64,000 nt of DNA from Fischerella sp. JS2 (GTDB lineage Bacteria; Cyanobacteriota; Cyanobacteriia; Cyanobacteriales; Nostocaceae): contig NZ_CP135918.1 in the NCBI RefSeq assembly GCF_032393985.1, forward strand, positions 4,092,001 through 4,156,000, given 5' to 3'. The position numbers were made by a program, and so were the translations under genes. The notes under the pieces are model-generated. The model searched no databases. It was not told where the DNA came from and worked only from the letters and a program-made list of their open reading frames with translations. Shown here piece after piece: positions 26,838-35,576 of the stretch (the first letter of the stretch is position 1; each line of letters begins with the position of its first letter).

Positions 26838-29621
26838 ATGCGTTTCTTTAGTAAGCGGCTTGCGTATATTCTTCTTGGCTTGTTCCTCAGCTTTACCCTG
26901 AGTGGAGTCCTAATAACTAATAACTTCAGCTATGCTGTCACGCCAGTTTCCGAACTTTCCTTAACGCAAGGAGTGCGGAAAACGGTTTTAGATAATGGCT
27001 TAACAGTGCTAACCAAGGAAGTTCACACTGCACCTGTAGTCAGTGTGCAGGTTTGGTATAAAGTTGGTTCGCGCAACGAAAAAGCAGGGGAAAATGGCAT
27101 TTCCCATCAATTAGAACATTTAATGTTCAAAGGAACTAAAGACCGTCCAGTGCAGTTTGGTCGGTTATTTAGTGCTTTGGGTAGTCAGTTTAACGCCTTT
27201 ACCACCTACGATGAAACTGCTTATTTTGGTACGGTACAGCAGGACAAACTAGAAGCACTGCTGACTCTAGAAGCCGATCGCATGGAAAAATCTTTAATAG
27301 GATCTGAGCAATTAACCAGTGAAAAACGTGTAGTCATTTCTGAGTTGCAGGGATACGAAAATTCACCTAGTTATCGTCTCAGCCGGGCTGTTATGCGATC
27401 TGCCTTTCCTAATCGTCCCTACGGTTTACCTGTAGGAGGAACAAAAGCTGATGTGGAGAAATTTACACTTGCTCAGGTGCAGAATTATTACCAGACTTAT
27501 TACAGCCCTGACAACGCCACATTGGTAATTACAGGTGATTTTGCCACTGAACCAACTTTGAAAGCTGTTCAGCAAACTTTTGGAAAGCTACCGAAAAGAG
27601 GAAATAAGGACACTCTGACGCGGGGACAAACTGAGGTGGTGAATCAAGAAAAACTCCCTGCTTCTCCTAACGCTACTAAAAAATCTCCTATTGTCTTAAA
27701 AGAACCAGGAAGTGCTGCACTTTTGCAAGTGGTTTATCCCTTACCAAACGTTCATCATCCAGATGTAGCTGCAATTGATGTCATGGATGCAGTCTTCACA
27801 GGGGGACGTAGTTCTCGGCTTTACCAAGCCTTAGTCGAATCTGGACTCGCAAGTTCAATTAGTGCTAGTCCTGTAGAATTAATTGAACCTGGTTGGTATG
27901 AAATTAATGTTACAGCAGCACCTGGTCAAGAATTATCAAAAATTAATCAGGTATTGCAAACTTCCTTAACAAAATTGCAACAGCAACCAGTCACCACAGC
28001 AGAATTAAATCGGGCCAAAACGCTGCTACAAACTTCCTTTGTACTCAACAACCAGGACATCACCAGTCAAGCCAGTCAACTAGGGTTATACCAAACTGTC
28101 GCTGGAGATTATCGTTATGTAGAACGGTATTTAGCAGCGATCGCTAAAGTTACACCCCAAGAAATACAGCGAGTTGCCAAAACTTACCTCTATCCCAGTA
28201 AACAAACAATCGGCTTTTTTGAACCCACTCAACCAGACGGTAAACCAGGGACTTCTAGTGTTAGTGCTGGTCGCACGGTAGAAAACTTCAGTCCTGGTAA
28301 ACCTGTAGATCCAACAGAACTTGCCAAATACCTACCTGCGGCGACATCAACTACCAAATCTAGAAATCAACCCCTACCAGAGGAATTTAGGCTGAATAAC
28401 GGCTTACGAGTTTTGTTATTACGCGATCGCAGTGTTCCTACCATTAATTTAAGTGGAAATATTGATGCAGGTAGTGAATTTGACACAAATTCTCATGCTG
28501 GACTCGCAAATCTTGTTGCTACCAACTTAATGAATGGCACAAAGACACAAAATGCTCTCACCCTTGCTCAAAAGTTAGAAGACCGGGGAGTTAGCTTAAA
28601 CTTTAGTGCCAGCCGTGAGGGAGTAAGTATTAATGGTAATGGATTGTCTGCCAATCTACCAATTATGATTCAAACCTTAGCAGACGTTGTTCAAAATGCT
28701 ACATTTCCAGCTGAACAATTAGAATTGAGTCGAGAAAGAGCGTTGACAGCGCTGAAAATCCAGCTAGATGATCCTCGCGGACTCGGACGCAGAGTATTCC
28801 AACAAGCTATTTATCCTGAAAATCATCCTTTTTATAGTTTCCCTACCCAGGAAAGCTTAAAAAGTATTTCTCGCCAAGATTTGTTGAAGTTTTATCAGGA
28901 ACACTACCGACCAGACACCACAACGATCGCTTTAGTAGGAGATTTTGACCCAGCTAGCGTCAAAGCTTTGCTCAATCAAGCTTTTGGTAAATGGCAAGTC
29001 CAAGGTAAACCAGCTAGCATTAACCTACCACCAGTATCATTACCGCCATCTACAAAACGCCTCAACCCAGTTATTCCAGGTAAAGCTGAGGCTGTTACCT
29101 ATATCGGTTATAACGGCATCTCCCGTAAAGATCCTCGTTTTTATGCGGCTTTGGTACTAAATCAAATTTTAGGTGGTGATACTTTATCTAGTCGTTTGGG
29201 TACGGAAGTACGCGATCGCCAAGGTTTAACCTATGGTATTTACAGCGCTTTTGCCGCCGGGATTCAGCCAGGGCCATTCTTAATTCAAATGCAAACAGCC
29301 CCGAGTGACGCCCAAAAAGCGATCGCTAGCACTATCGCTTTACTTAAGCAGGTGCGACAACAAGGTATAACAGAAGCGGAATTAAACACAGCAAAACGCT
29401 CAATTACCAACAGTTACCCCGTAGATTTAGCAAACCCAACTGATGTTGCAGACTTAATTTTGCAAAATTCCGTCTATGGACTTTCCTTGGCAGAAATCCA
29501 AGAATTTCCCAAGCGAATCGACGCTGTAAGTATGACTCAAGTACAGCAGGTAATCAAGGATCTAATTCATCCAGACAAGGTTGTAGTTGTTACTGCTGGG
29601 CCAGGAGGAACTCAACTGTAA
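26838..29621 (+). CDS. M16-family zinc peptidase (two-domain, exported)
   Basis: 927 aa, a pitrilysin/processing-peptidase-like protein with two M16 halves. A signal peptide or anchor is visible (hydrophobic 10-30, then SYAVTPVS). The first half has the inverted zinc motif HQLEH (H90, E93, H94) and the distal Glu in the VVISELQGYENS block. The second half (about 495-900) lacks HxxEH, as expected of the inactive partner domain (RLGTEVRDRQGLTYGIYSAF is its conserved signature). Likely a periplasmic or thylakoid-lumen peptidase. Unlike two-subunit bacterial M16 pairs, both halves are fused. Confidence 0.9.
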   Translation: MRFFSKRLAYILLGLFLSFTLSGVLITNNFSYAVTPVSELSLTQGVRKTVLDNGLTVLTKEVHTAPVVSVQVWYKVGSRNEKAGENGISHQLEHLMFKGTKDRPVQFGRLFSALGSQFNAFTTYDETAYFGTVQQDKLEALLTLEADRMEKSLIGSEQLTSEKRVVISELQGYENSPSYRLSRAVMRSAFPNRPYGLPVGGTKADVEKFTLAQVQNYYQTYYSPDNATLVITGDFATEPTLKAVQQTFGKLPKRGNKDTLTRGQTEVVNQEKLPASPNATKKSPIVLKEPGSAALLQVVYPLPNVHHPDVAAIDVMDAVFTGGRSSRLYQALVESGLASSISASPVELIEPGWYEINVTAAPGQELSKINQVLQTSLTKLQQQPVTTAELNRAKTLLQTSFVLNNQDITSQASQLGLYQTVAGDYRYVERYLAAIAKVTPQEIQRVAKTYLYPSKQTIGFFEPTQPDGKPGTSSVSAGRTVENFSPGKPVDPTELAKYLPAATSTTKSRNQPLPEEFRLNNGLRVLLLRDRSVPTINLSGNIDAGSEFDTNSHAGLANLVATNLMNGTKTQNALTLAQKLEDRGVSLNFSASREGVSINGNGLSANLPIMIQTLADVVQNATFPAEQLELSRERALTALKIQLDDPRGLGRRVFQQAIYPENHPFYSFPTQESLKSISRQDLLKFYQEHYRPDTTTIALVGDFDPASVKALLNQAFGKWQVQGKPASINLPPVSLPPSTKRLNPVIPGKAEAVTYIGYNGISRKDPRFYAALVLNQILGGDTLSSRLGTEVRDRQGLTYGIYSAFAAGIQPGPFLIQMQTAPSDAQKAIASTIALLKQVRQQGITEAELNTAKRSITNSYPVDLANPTDVADLILQNSVYGLSLAEIQEFPKRIDAVSMTQVQQVIKDLIHPDKVVVVTAGPGGTQL

Positions 29622-29782
29622 AGCAGGAGGACAAGGAGGACACCAGGGACAAGGAAGCAATTTGTTTTTCTTGTCTTGTTTGTCTTAACGTCAGCTTCCA
29701 ACGAACAGCATTCCTTATGCCTTAAAAAAACTTTCTAGTTTCCTAGTAGTTCGATAAATATTATCAGACTAAGCAATTAACT

Positions 29783-29970
29783 CGCCCGCAAGTAAACTGC
29801 GGGCTAATAGCTGAAGTAAGCTTTTAGCTTACTAGGCAATCTTCTAACCAATTTTAATGGGTTTAAGCTTTAAGCCGAAAATTTATCCCGGCTCAAAACC
29901 CCAAGTAGTATTGCATTTCAACCCACTGAAGTGGGTTTTAACTATTAGCCCGCAATTTATTGCAGGGCGG
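29783..29970. repeat. MITE-like hairpin element with terminal inverted repeats
   Basis: The left end, CGCCCGCAAGTAAACTGCGG then GCTAATAG, is an imperfect inverted repeat of the right end, which reads CTATTAGCCC then GCAATTTATTGCAGGGCG. Inside are a hairpin AGTAAGC/GCTTACT (near 29815-29835) and ACCCACT-GA-AGTGGGT with a T-tract (29921-29940), which could stop transcription. No coding content. A single end of the same type is at 15367-15389. The size, about 190 bases, and the TIRs fit a non-autonomous transposable element. Confidence 0.65.
29921..29940 (+). terminator. possible intrinsic terminator
   Basis: ACCCACT, GA loop, AGTGGGT, followed by TTTTA: a perfect 7-bp stem with a short T-run. 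It lies inside the MITE-like element, 300 bases after the peptidase stop. Confidence 0.4.
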
Positions 29971-30100
29971 ACAAGAAGACAAAACGCTTAATTTTAACAG
30001 CCAAAGCCTTAACCATTAAAAGATTAAACAATAGGATTATTAAACTAAGGATGCCATTTTGGCAAAACAAAATACTCTATTGAACTTCAAATTAAAAATA

Positions 30101-30181
30101 TGCGGATGGCGAGACTCGAACTCGCAAGGCAAAGCCACACGCCCCTCAAACGTGCGCGTATACCAATTCCGCCACATCCGC
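30101..30181 (-). tRNA. tRNA-Leu (GAG)
   Basis: Reading the minus strand, the acceptor stem GCGGATG pairs with CATCCGC and a templated A follows. Anticodon stem CACGT/GCGTG encloses the loop TTGAGGG, giving anticodon GAG. A long variable arm (GGC-TTT-GCC) marks a class II tRNA, and the T-arm GCGAG-TTCGAGT-CTCGC is canonical. There is no intron. The terminal CCA is not encoded. Confidence 0.93.
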
Positions 30182-30817
30182 AAGGTTGCACTAATGATTA
30201 AATATAGCACAACAAAATCACTATAGTGGAGTCATAATTAAATTTTTCCCAAATTCAAGAGTCTGTATGCACAAAATTTTGACCCTTGACCTATTAGACT
30301 GGCAGAAATACAGCCTCAGTAGGAGGGGCATAAAAAGGCTATAGCCAGAACTACCTGTGGACTTAACACTCTTACAGTTTTAAACTGTGGAATTACGATG
30401 CGCTTGGGGCAAAGTAGGCAACTTCAGACCAGCAGCTGTTGGTAGTTTAGCGAATTAAATTCAGTGAACAGTGAACAACTTGCTTTGATAACTGATAACT
30501 GAGAATTGACAACTGTTAAAAGTTCTATGCTATGTCATCTCCTGTCATAATTTGAAATCAGGCGAAAGCGTTGTTTTAAACTAGCCAGGAGAAAATGTCA
30601 ACCAAAGGCTGAAGTATGAAGTATGTAGACACTCGTTAGAACGGCTACTCTGCGAGAAGGGCTACGCCCTGGGAGTGCAGGGTAGGATGAAACAACCCCA
30701 TGAAGGTATTTATTGAGAAAGTATGAAGTTTTAAACCTCATTCTTCTTTTCATCCTCTAACCTTTACACTTCAGACTTATTTAGTCAATTTACTTAACTG
30801 ATATCGACACTATAAAG
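30182..30817. other. spacer upstream of accC, nothing clear
   Basis: TAACTGA-type repeats at about 30460-30515 and a GCTACGCCCTGGGAGTGCAG stretch around 30660. Part of it must promote tRNA-Leu (minus) and accC (plus). No other gene seen. Confidence 0.5.
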
Positions 30818-32161
30818 ATGAAGTTTGACAAAATATTAATTGCTAATCGGGGAGAAATCGCGCTTCGCATTCTCCGGGCTTGTGAAGAAATGGGAATCGC
30901 AACTGTGGCCGTACACTCCACCGTTGATCGAAATGCACTGCATGTACAACTAGCTGATGAAGCCGTTTGCATTGGTGAAGCTGCAAGCAGTAAAAGTTAT
31001 CTCAATATTCCTAATATTATTGCCGCAGCCTTGACACGCAATGCGAGTGCTATTCATCCAGGCTATGGTTTTTTAGCAGAGAATGCCCGGTTTGCGGAAA
31101 TCTGTGCAGATCATCACATTGCTTTTATTGGCCCTTCTCCAGAAGCCATTCGGTTGATGGGCGATAAATCTACAGCCAAAGAAACCATGCAAAAAGCAGG
31201 AGTACCAACAGTACCAGGTAGCGATGGTTTAATAGACTCGGACAAAGAAGGATTAGCGATCGCCAGAAAAATTGGCTATCCCGTGATGATCAAAGCTACT
31301 GCTGGTGGCGGTGGCAGGGGTATGCGTCTAGTCCGTTCAGAAAGCGAATTCATCAAATGTTTTCAAGCAGCACAAGGCGAAGCAGGAGCAGCATTTGGTA
31401 ATTCTGGGGTTTACCTAGAAAAATTTATCGAGCGTCCACGCCACATTGAATTTCAAATTTTGGCCGATAATTACGGAAACGTCATTCATTTAGGTGAACG
31501 GGATTGCTCAATTCAGCGTCGTAATCAAAAATTACTTGAAGAAGCCCCCAGCCCGGCTCTTGATGTAGAACTACGGGAAAAAATGGGTCAAGCAGCCGTT
31601 AAAGCAGCCCAATTTATCAATTATACCGGCGCAGGAACTATTGAATTTCTCTTAGATAGATCAGGTCATTTTTACTTCATGGAAATGAATACCCGTATCC
31701 AAGTTGAACATCCTGTGACAGAAATGATTACAGGGGTAGACTTGCTTGTCGAACAAATCCGCATAGCTCAAGGGGAAAGACTAAAACTTACCCAAGATCA
31801 AGTAGTTTTACGGGGTCATGCAATTGAATGTCGTATCAACGCCGAAGACCCCGATCACGATTTTCGTCCTGCACCTGGTAGGATTAGTGGTTATCTCCCA
31901 CCTGGAGGCCCTGGTGTCCGCATAGACTCTCATGTCTACACCGATTATCAAATTCCCCCTTATTATGACTCTTTGATCGGTAAGCTAATTGTTTGGGGAC
32001 AAGACCGTCCTACAGCTATTAACCGGATGAAACGAGCGCTGCAAGAGTGTGCAATTACTGGACTGCCTACTACTATAAGTTTTCATCAGAAAATTATGGA
32101 AAACCCACAGTTTTTACAGGGTAATGTTTACACCAGTTTTATACAAGAAATGCAAGGCTAG
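30818..32161 (+). CDS. accC: acetyl-CoA carboxylase, biotin carboxylase subunit
   Basis: ATP-dependent carboxylation of biotin on the BCCP subunit, first step of fatty-acid synthesis. N-terminal [16 protein letters not shown], the ATP-grasp Gly-rich loop [11 protein letters not shown] (about 160-170), [16 protein letters not shown], and [15 protein letters not shown] near 290 holding the metal- and substrate-binding Glu/Asn/Arg. At 447 aa it is the stand-alone subunit. accB is not adjacent, as is common in cyanobacteria. Confidence 0.97.
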   Translation: MKFDKILIANRGEIALRILRACEEMGIATVAVHSTVDRNALHVQLADEAVCIGEAASSKSYLNIPNIIAAALTRNASAIHPGYGFLAENARFAEICADHHIAFIGPSPEAIRLMGDKSTAKETMQKAGVPTVPGSDGLIDSDKEGLAIARKIGYPVMIKATAGGGGRGMRLVRSESEFIKCFQAAQGEAGAAFGNSGVYLEKFIERPRHIEFQILADNYGNVIHLGERDCSIQRRNQKLLEEAPSPALDVELREKMGQAAVKAAQFINYTGAGTIEFLLDRSGHFYFMEMNTRIQVEHPVTEMITGVDLLVEQIRIAQGERLKLTQDQVVLRGHAIECRINAEDPDHDFRPAPGRISGYLPPGGPGVRIDSHVYTDYQIPPYYDSLIGKLIVWGQDRPTAINRMKRALQECAITGLPTTISFHQKIMENPQFLQGNVYTSFIQEMQG

Positions 32162-32239
32162 AGGGTAAATTCAGTGATCAGTGATCAGTGATCATATTTG
32201 ATTACTTACTGTTAACTGTTCACTGTTAACTGATTTATA

Positions 32240-32527
32240 TTACCTAGACATCATAATCAGTAGTCCTTGCTGACCAAGAAGTAGTTCTCTCAGCAAACTA
32301 AAGATACCAACCCAAATGATCGGCGTAATATCTACCCCACCAATGGGTGGAACTAACTTCCGCATTGGTATCAAAAATGGCTCTGTTGGCCAAGCTACTA
32401 AATTAAAAGGTAAACGATTTAGATTTACTTGGGGATACCAAGTTAGAACTATGCGAAAAATAAACAAAAGTGTCATCAATCCCAGTCCTAGACCGAGAAT
32501 CCAAGCAGTAAGGTTAACACCAGTCAT
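32240..32527 (-). CDS. YggT family membrane protein
   Basis: 95 aa with two hydrophobic segments (about 10-28 and 68-88) and the conserved middle RLPFNLVAWPTEPFLIPMRKLVPP. YggT proteins (chloroplast YlmG relatives) are linked to thylakoid or nucleoid distribution and division in plants and cyanobacteria. It is convergent with accC and separated from it by TAACTGA repeats. Confidence 0.88.
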   Translation of the reverse strand: MTGVNLTAWILGLGLGLMTLLFIFRIVLTWYPQVNLNRLPFNLVAWPTEPFLIPMRKLVPPIGGVDITPIIWVGIFSLLRELLLGQQGLLIMMSR

Positions 32528-32877
32528 GGTATGAGTTTCTCACTCTCTGCAATAAACAAAAAACAAGCACAAGTTATAAATTTTGAAGCTTTGTAAAGCT
32601 TAATCATTATTATTTTAGCTAAACAGGGAACAGGGAACATTTAATTTCTCCCTTATCCCCCTTATCCCCCTTGTCCCCCTCCTCTCCCTTATCTGGCTTG
32701 TCCGCCTTGTCTGGTTTGTCTGGTTTATCTTCCTTGTCCCCCTTGTCCCCCTCCTCTCCTTTGTCTTTTCCAGATTCCCAATCCCCATTTTTAAAATAGA
32801 AGTCTATGTCCTATTGCTCTAAGGGTGTAATAGACTATTAAAATTAAGGTAAAGTCTGTAAAAAAAGGTTGAAAAAT
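32528..32877. other. spacer with pyrimidine-rich tandem repeats
   Basis: 32640-32765 is a run of CCCTTATCC / CCCTTGTCC / TCTGGTTTG units, a long cluster of the nonamer repeat. It lies between the divergent YggT and psbX genes and leaves only the last 100 bases for the psbX promoter. Confidence 0.65.
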
Positions 32878-32997
32878 ATGACGCCTTCTTTAGCAAATTT
32901 TCTTTGGAGCCTGCTTTGGGGTACTGTGATTGTCGTTATCCCTATTACCGTAGGATTGCTTTTTATTAGCCAAAAAGATAAAATCCAACGTTCTTAA
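32878..32997 (+). CDS. psbX: photosystem II protein PsbX
   Basis: 39-aa single-span thylakoid membrane protein of photosystem II, near the cytochrome b559/QB region. The sequence starts [15 protein letters not shown] and ends with SQKDKIQRS, which I recognise as PsbX. The hydrophobic span is about residues 12-30. The gene ends 206 bases before ycf66, matching the conserved psbX-ycf66 neighbourhood in cyanobacteria. The ATG at 32878 follows AAAAAAGGTTGAAAA, with an AGG about 9 bases upstream. Confidence 0.93.
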   Translation: MTPSLANFLWSLLWGTVIVVIPITVGLLFISQKDKIQRS

Positions 32998-33059
32998 TAA
33001 TACGTGTGTGATTTAATTTGACTCTCAAAACCAGTGCTTTTTTAGCTTTGGGTAATTAT

Positions 33060-33126
33060 GTAGAGACGCAATGGCAGTCGTACGGTTGCAAACAACACGG
33101 CGCTGCCTATAATTTTGCGTCTCTAC
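33060..33126. repeat. GTAGAGACGCAA inverted repeat with insert
   Basis: GTAGAGACGCAA (33060-33071) and its reverse complement TTGCGTCTCTAC (33115-33126) flank a 43-base insert. The arms belong to the same hairpin family as the GTAGAGACGCGA copies at 7531, 13825 and 46678. Confidence 0.7.
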
Positions 33127-33203
33127 AATATATTTAGTGCCTTGTTAAAGTAGAGATTTAAATACCAACTCGCTAACATAGATTTGATATTAGGACAAAA
33201 ACA

Positions 33204-34124
33204 ATGCTAACTTTTTGGCTGAACTCAGCCAGTGTTCTGGCTCAAGTCAATTTTGGGGCCAACTCAGCCAGTCTTCTAGGGATTTTCCTGGCGATCGCTG
33301 GGGCTGCTCTGTATTTTCTCCGCACAGTACGTCCAGAACTCTCGCGAGATCAAGATATCTTTTTTGCTGCTGTAGGCCTGCTCTGCGGCTTTATTCTTAT
33401 CTTCCAAGGATGGCGACTCGACCCGATTTTACAGTTTGGTCAGCTACTGTTGGTTGGCTCAACTGTATTTTTTGCGGTAGAAAGCATTCGTCTGCGGGGT
33501 ATTGCTACTCAACAAGCTAAGCGTAACACTCCCATAGTGGATGATGAGCGAGAAGTTAGTAGTCGCTATCAGTATCGGAGAAAATCTCCCTACAAAGCTG
33601 AGGTGGACGCAGAATTAGATTCCCTGCCTTACGATGATGAGTATGAAGATGAACGTCCGCGTCCTCGCATTCCAGGTAGTAGAGAAAGCCGTTCATCCCG
33701 TAATGATTACTATGAAGATGAACCCCGGCGTATAGAACGTCGCAGTAATGGTGAGAGATCAGAACCTAGCGACAGAACAACTCGTCGGCGTAGTAGTTCA
33801 CGTCCAAGCAGTCGTGGTAGCGGCTTAGAAGATGATTGGGGTACTACAACTTCTAAAACAGTTGATGATTGGGATAGCCCAACTACTAAAGAAAGAAGAC
33901 CTTCTCGGCGTAGAACTAATAGTTCTTTACGTCCAGAAAACCCTACTGACGATCTTACAGATACCACACCCAAACCACCGAGAAGACGTCGTCCGTCTAA
34001 TAATTCCGAATCTCTAACTGAACGTCAAGATGACGATGTTATCCCTACTGATTATGTAGAATATAAACCGATAAATCGTTCAGAAGACGAATCAGATAAT
34101 TCAGTAGATTTTGATGATGTTTAA
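33204..34124 (+). CDS. ycf66: Ycf66 family protein
   Basis: 306 aa. Three hydrophobic segments at about 5-18, 22-40 and 50-90 (ALYFLRTVRPELSRDQDIFF joins two of them) form the conserved Ycf66 region (about residues 1-110). Residues 115-306 are a long hydrophilic tail full of Arg/Ser/Asp with repeated RRR and DD motifs, longer than in most chloroplast versions. Function is unknown; the protein is restricted to cyanobacteria and some plastids. It is in the same direction as psbX. Confidence 0.9.
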   Translation: MLTFWLNSASVLAQVNFGANSASLLGIFLAIAGAALYFLRTVRPELSRDQDIFFAAVGLLCGFILIFQGWRLDPILQFGQLLLVGSTVFFAVESIRLRGIATQQAKRNTPIVDDEREVSSRYQYRRKSPYKAEVDAELDSLPYDDEYEDERPRPRIPGSRESRSSRNDYYEDEPRRIERRSNGERSEPSDRTTRRRSSSRPSSRGSGLEDDWGTTTSKTVDDWDSPTTKERRPSRRRTNSSLRPENPTDDLTDTTPKPPRRRRPSNNSESLTERQDDDVIPTDYVEYKPINRSEDESDNSVDFDDV

Positions 34125-34171
34125 ATAAACTAATGTGGAGGTTGTAAAAGAGAGAACAAAAAACAGTTAAG

Positions 34172-34729
34172 GTGAAAAAATTTACACCTGGATTTTGGCT
34201 CCAACGAAATTGTCTTTGGAGTCTGATTTTTGGTTTTACAAGTTTACTTGTAGCTTGTAGTCCAGAAAATATTCCTATTGGGCCGACTTCTCTTAACAGT
34301 CGCTACACTGAAGAGCAACCGACCTTAAGTGGAAATGGTCGTATTTTAGCGTTTGTATCAACCCGTAATGGCACTCACCAGATACTGCTATACGACTTAC
34401 AGCAGCAAATTTTTTTGCGTACACCACGCTTAAATCGCCCTGGGACAATAGTTGAAAGTCCCAGCCTCAGCTATACAGGACGCTACATAGCCTACATTAC
34501 CAGCGACCAAGGGAGACCCGTGGTGGCACTTTACGATCGCGCTACACAACAGTCACAGATCGTTACCCCCACATATCGCGGTTGGGTAAGAAATCCTAGT
34601 ATTAGCCCTGATGGACGCTATGTAGTTTTTGAAACCGCTAGCCGTGGTCAATGGGATGTAGAAGTCTTAGATCGAGGGCCAGAGATTGAGTTAGATATCC
34701 CTAACGGTGCTGTGGCTCCTGTGCCATAG
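34172..34729 (+). CDS. TolB-like beta-propeller lipoprotein
   Basis: 185 aa. A signal peptide with a probable lipobox (LVACS, Cys near residue 28) suggests lipid anchoring. The rest contains WD40-like/PD40 blades: TLSGNGRILAFVSTRNGTHQILLYDL, SLSYTGRYIAYITSDQGRPVVALYDR and SISPDGRYVVFETASRGQWDVEVLDR, i.e. three blades only, half a propeller. It is 60 bases from a paralogue of the same architecture. The start is a GTG, and a GGTG element sits upstream. Partner or ligand unknown. Confidence 0.82.
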   Translation: MKKFTPGFWLQRNCLWSLIFGFTSLLVACSPENIPIGPTSLNSRYTEEQPTLSGNGRILAFVSTRNGTHQILLYDLQQQIFLRTPRLNRPGTIVESPSLSYTGRYIAYITSDQGRPVVALYDRATQQSQIVTPTYRGWVRNPSISPDGRYVVFETASRGQWDVEVLDRGPEIELDIPNGAVAPVP

Positions 34730-34793
34730 TCTGGAGATGGGGGGATGGGGAGTGTGGGAAGACAACTAACTACTAACTATTAACAAATGACAA

Positions 34794-35318
34794 ATGACCA
34801 AATATATTTTTCTTCCTATACTTACCTTAACAAGTTTATTAACTGGCTGTGTTGGCTATCCCCGGCTTTTGAGTTACCCTTTTGATCCTGGCGGTAGGAG
34901 TCTCAATAGTCCTGCTTCGGAATTAACTCCGCAAATTTCTGGCAGATATATTGTTTTTACTTCTGACCGCCGTGGCAGCCAAGATGTATATATGTTTGAT
35001 ATGGTGACTCGTAACTTGATTGATATACCTGGTTTAAATGCCTTTGATGCGATCGCCTCTCATCCTAGTGTTTCTGATGATGGTCGTAGTATTGTTTTTG
35101 CTGCTTCTCGCCAAGGTCGCACAGCCATATTTTTATATAACAGAGAAACAAGACAATCCCGTAATTTGACTGCTAATTTGCAAGCAGAAGTCCGCAACCC
35201 CACAATTAGTGCTGATGGTACGAGAATTGCCTTTGAGTACAGTAACAATGGACAGTGGGATATTTTAGTCTATAACCGTTCTGGGCAACCATTGAATATA
35301 CCCCAAGATCCACGGTAG
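34794..35318 (+). CDS. second TolB-like lipoprotein (paralogue)
   Basis: 174 aa with an N-terminal lipobox (LLTGC, Cys19). The three blades again are PD40-like: PQISGRYIVFTSDRRGSQDVYMFDM, SVSDDGRSIVFAASRQGRTAIFLYNR and TISADGTRIAFEYSNNGQWDILVYNR. The pair looks like a tandem duplication, and two half-propellers could combine into one six-blade propeller. It ends before a repeat cluster. Confidence 0.82.
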   Translation: MTKYIFLPILTLTSLLTGCVGYPRLLSYPFDPGGRSLNSPASELTPQISGRYIVFTSDRRGSQDVYMFDMVTRNLIDIPGLNAFDAIASHPSVSDDGRSIVFAASRQGRTAIFLYNRETRQSRNLTANLQAEVRNPTISADGTRIAFEYSNNGQWDILVYNRSGQPLNIPQDPR

Positions 35319-35343
35319 GGAAGGGATTGGGGTGATGGGGAGA

Positions 35344-35427
35344 GTGTGTAGACACGCTCATAGGCTTAAGGTAAGGGTGGAGTGTGGGGAGTGTGTAGAC
35401 GCGCTTTGCGCGGCTTCCCGTAGGGTG
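35344..35427. repeat. GTGTAGAC...GGCTT dispersed repeats
   Basis: 35344-35379 is an exact 36-base reverse complement of 7616-7651. 35393-35427 is a second unit whose sequence GGCTTCCCGTAGGGT is shared in part with the coding insert in ppsA (12421-12453) and with the one in the ECF ATPase (48624-48653). Confidence 0.8.
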
Positions 35428-35520
35428 GGGTGTGAGGAGTGTGATATTTCTCTTGTCCCCCTTGTCTCCCTTGTCCTCAATCAGCAAACAGTCAATAGTT
35501 ATCAATGACCAGTTTTATTT

Positions 35521-35551
35521 GATAACTGATAACTGATAACTGATAACTGAT
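35521..35551. repeat. GATAACT tandem heptanucleotide
   Basis: Four perfect GATAACT units plus part of a fifth, between the lipoprotein gene and sdhB; the cleanest example of the TAACTGA family here. Confidence 0.85.
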
Positions 35552-35576
35552 TAGTTGTCCCCCTTTCCCCAAATCC

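Larger units (their letters stand above)
29622..30100. other. spacer with MITE-like repeat
   Basis: Between the peptidase and tRNA-Leu. TTGTCC-type repeat text (29625-29655, on the opposite strand) and the element at 29783-29970 (listed separately) fill most of it. Confidence 0.6.
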
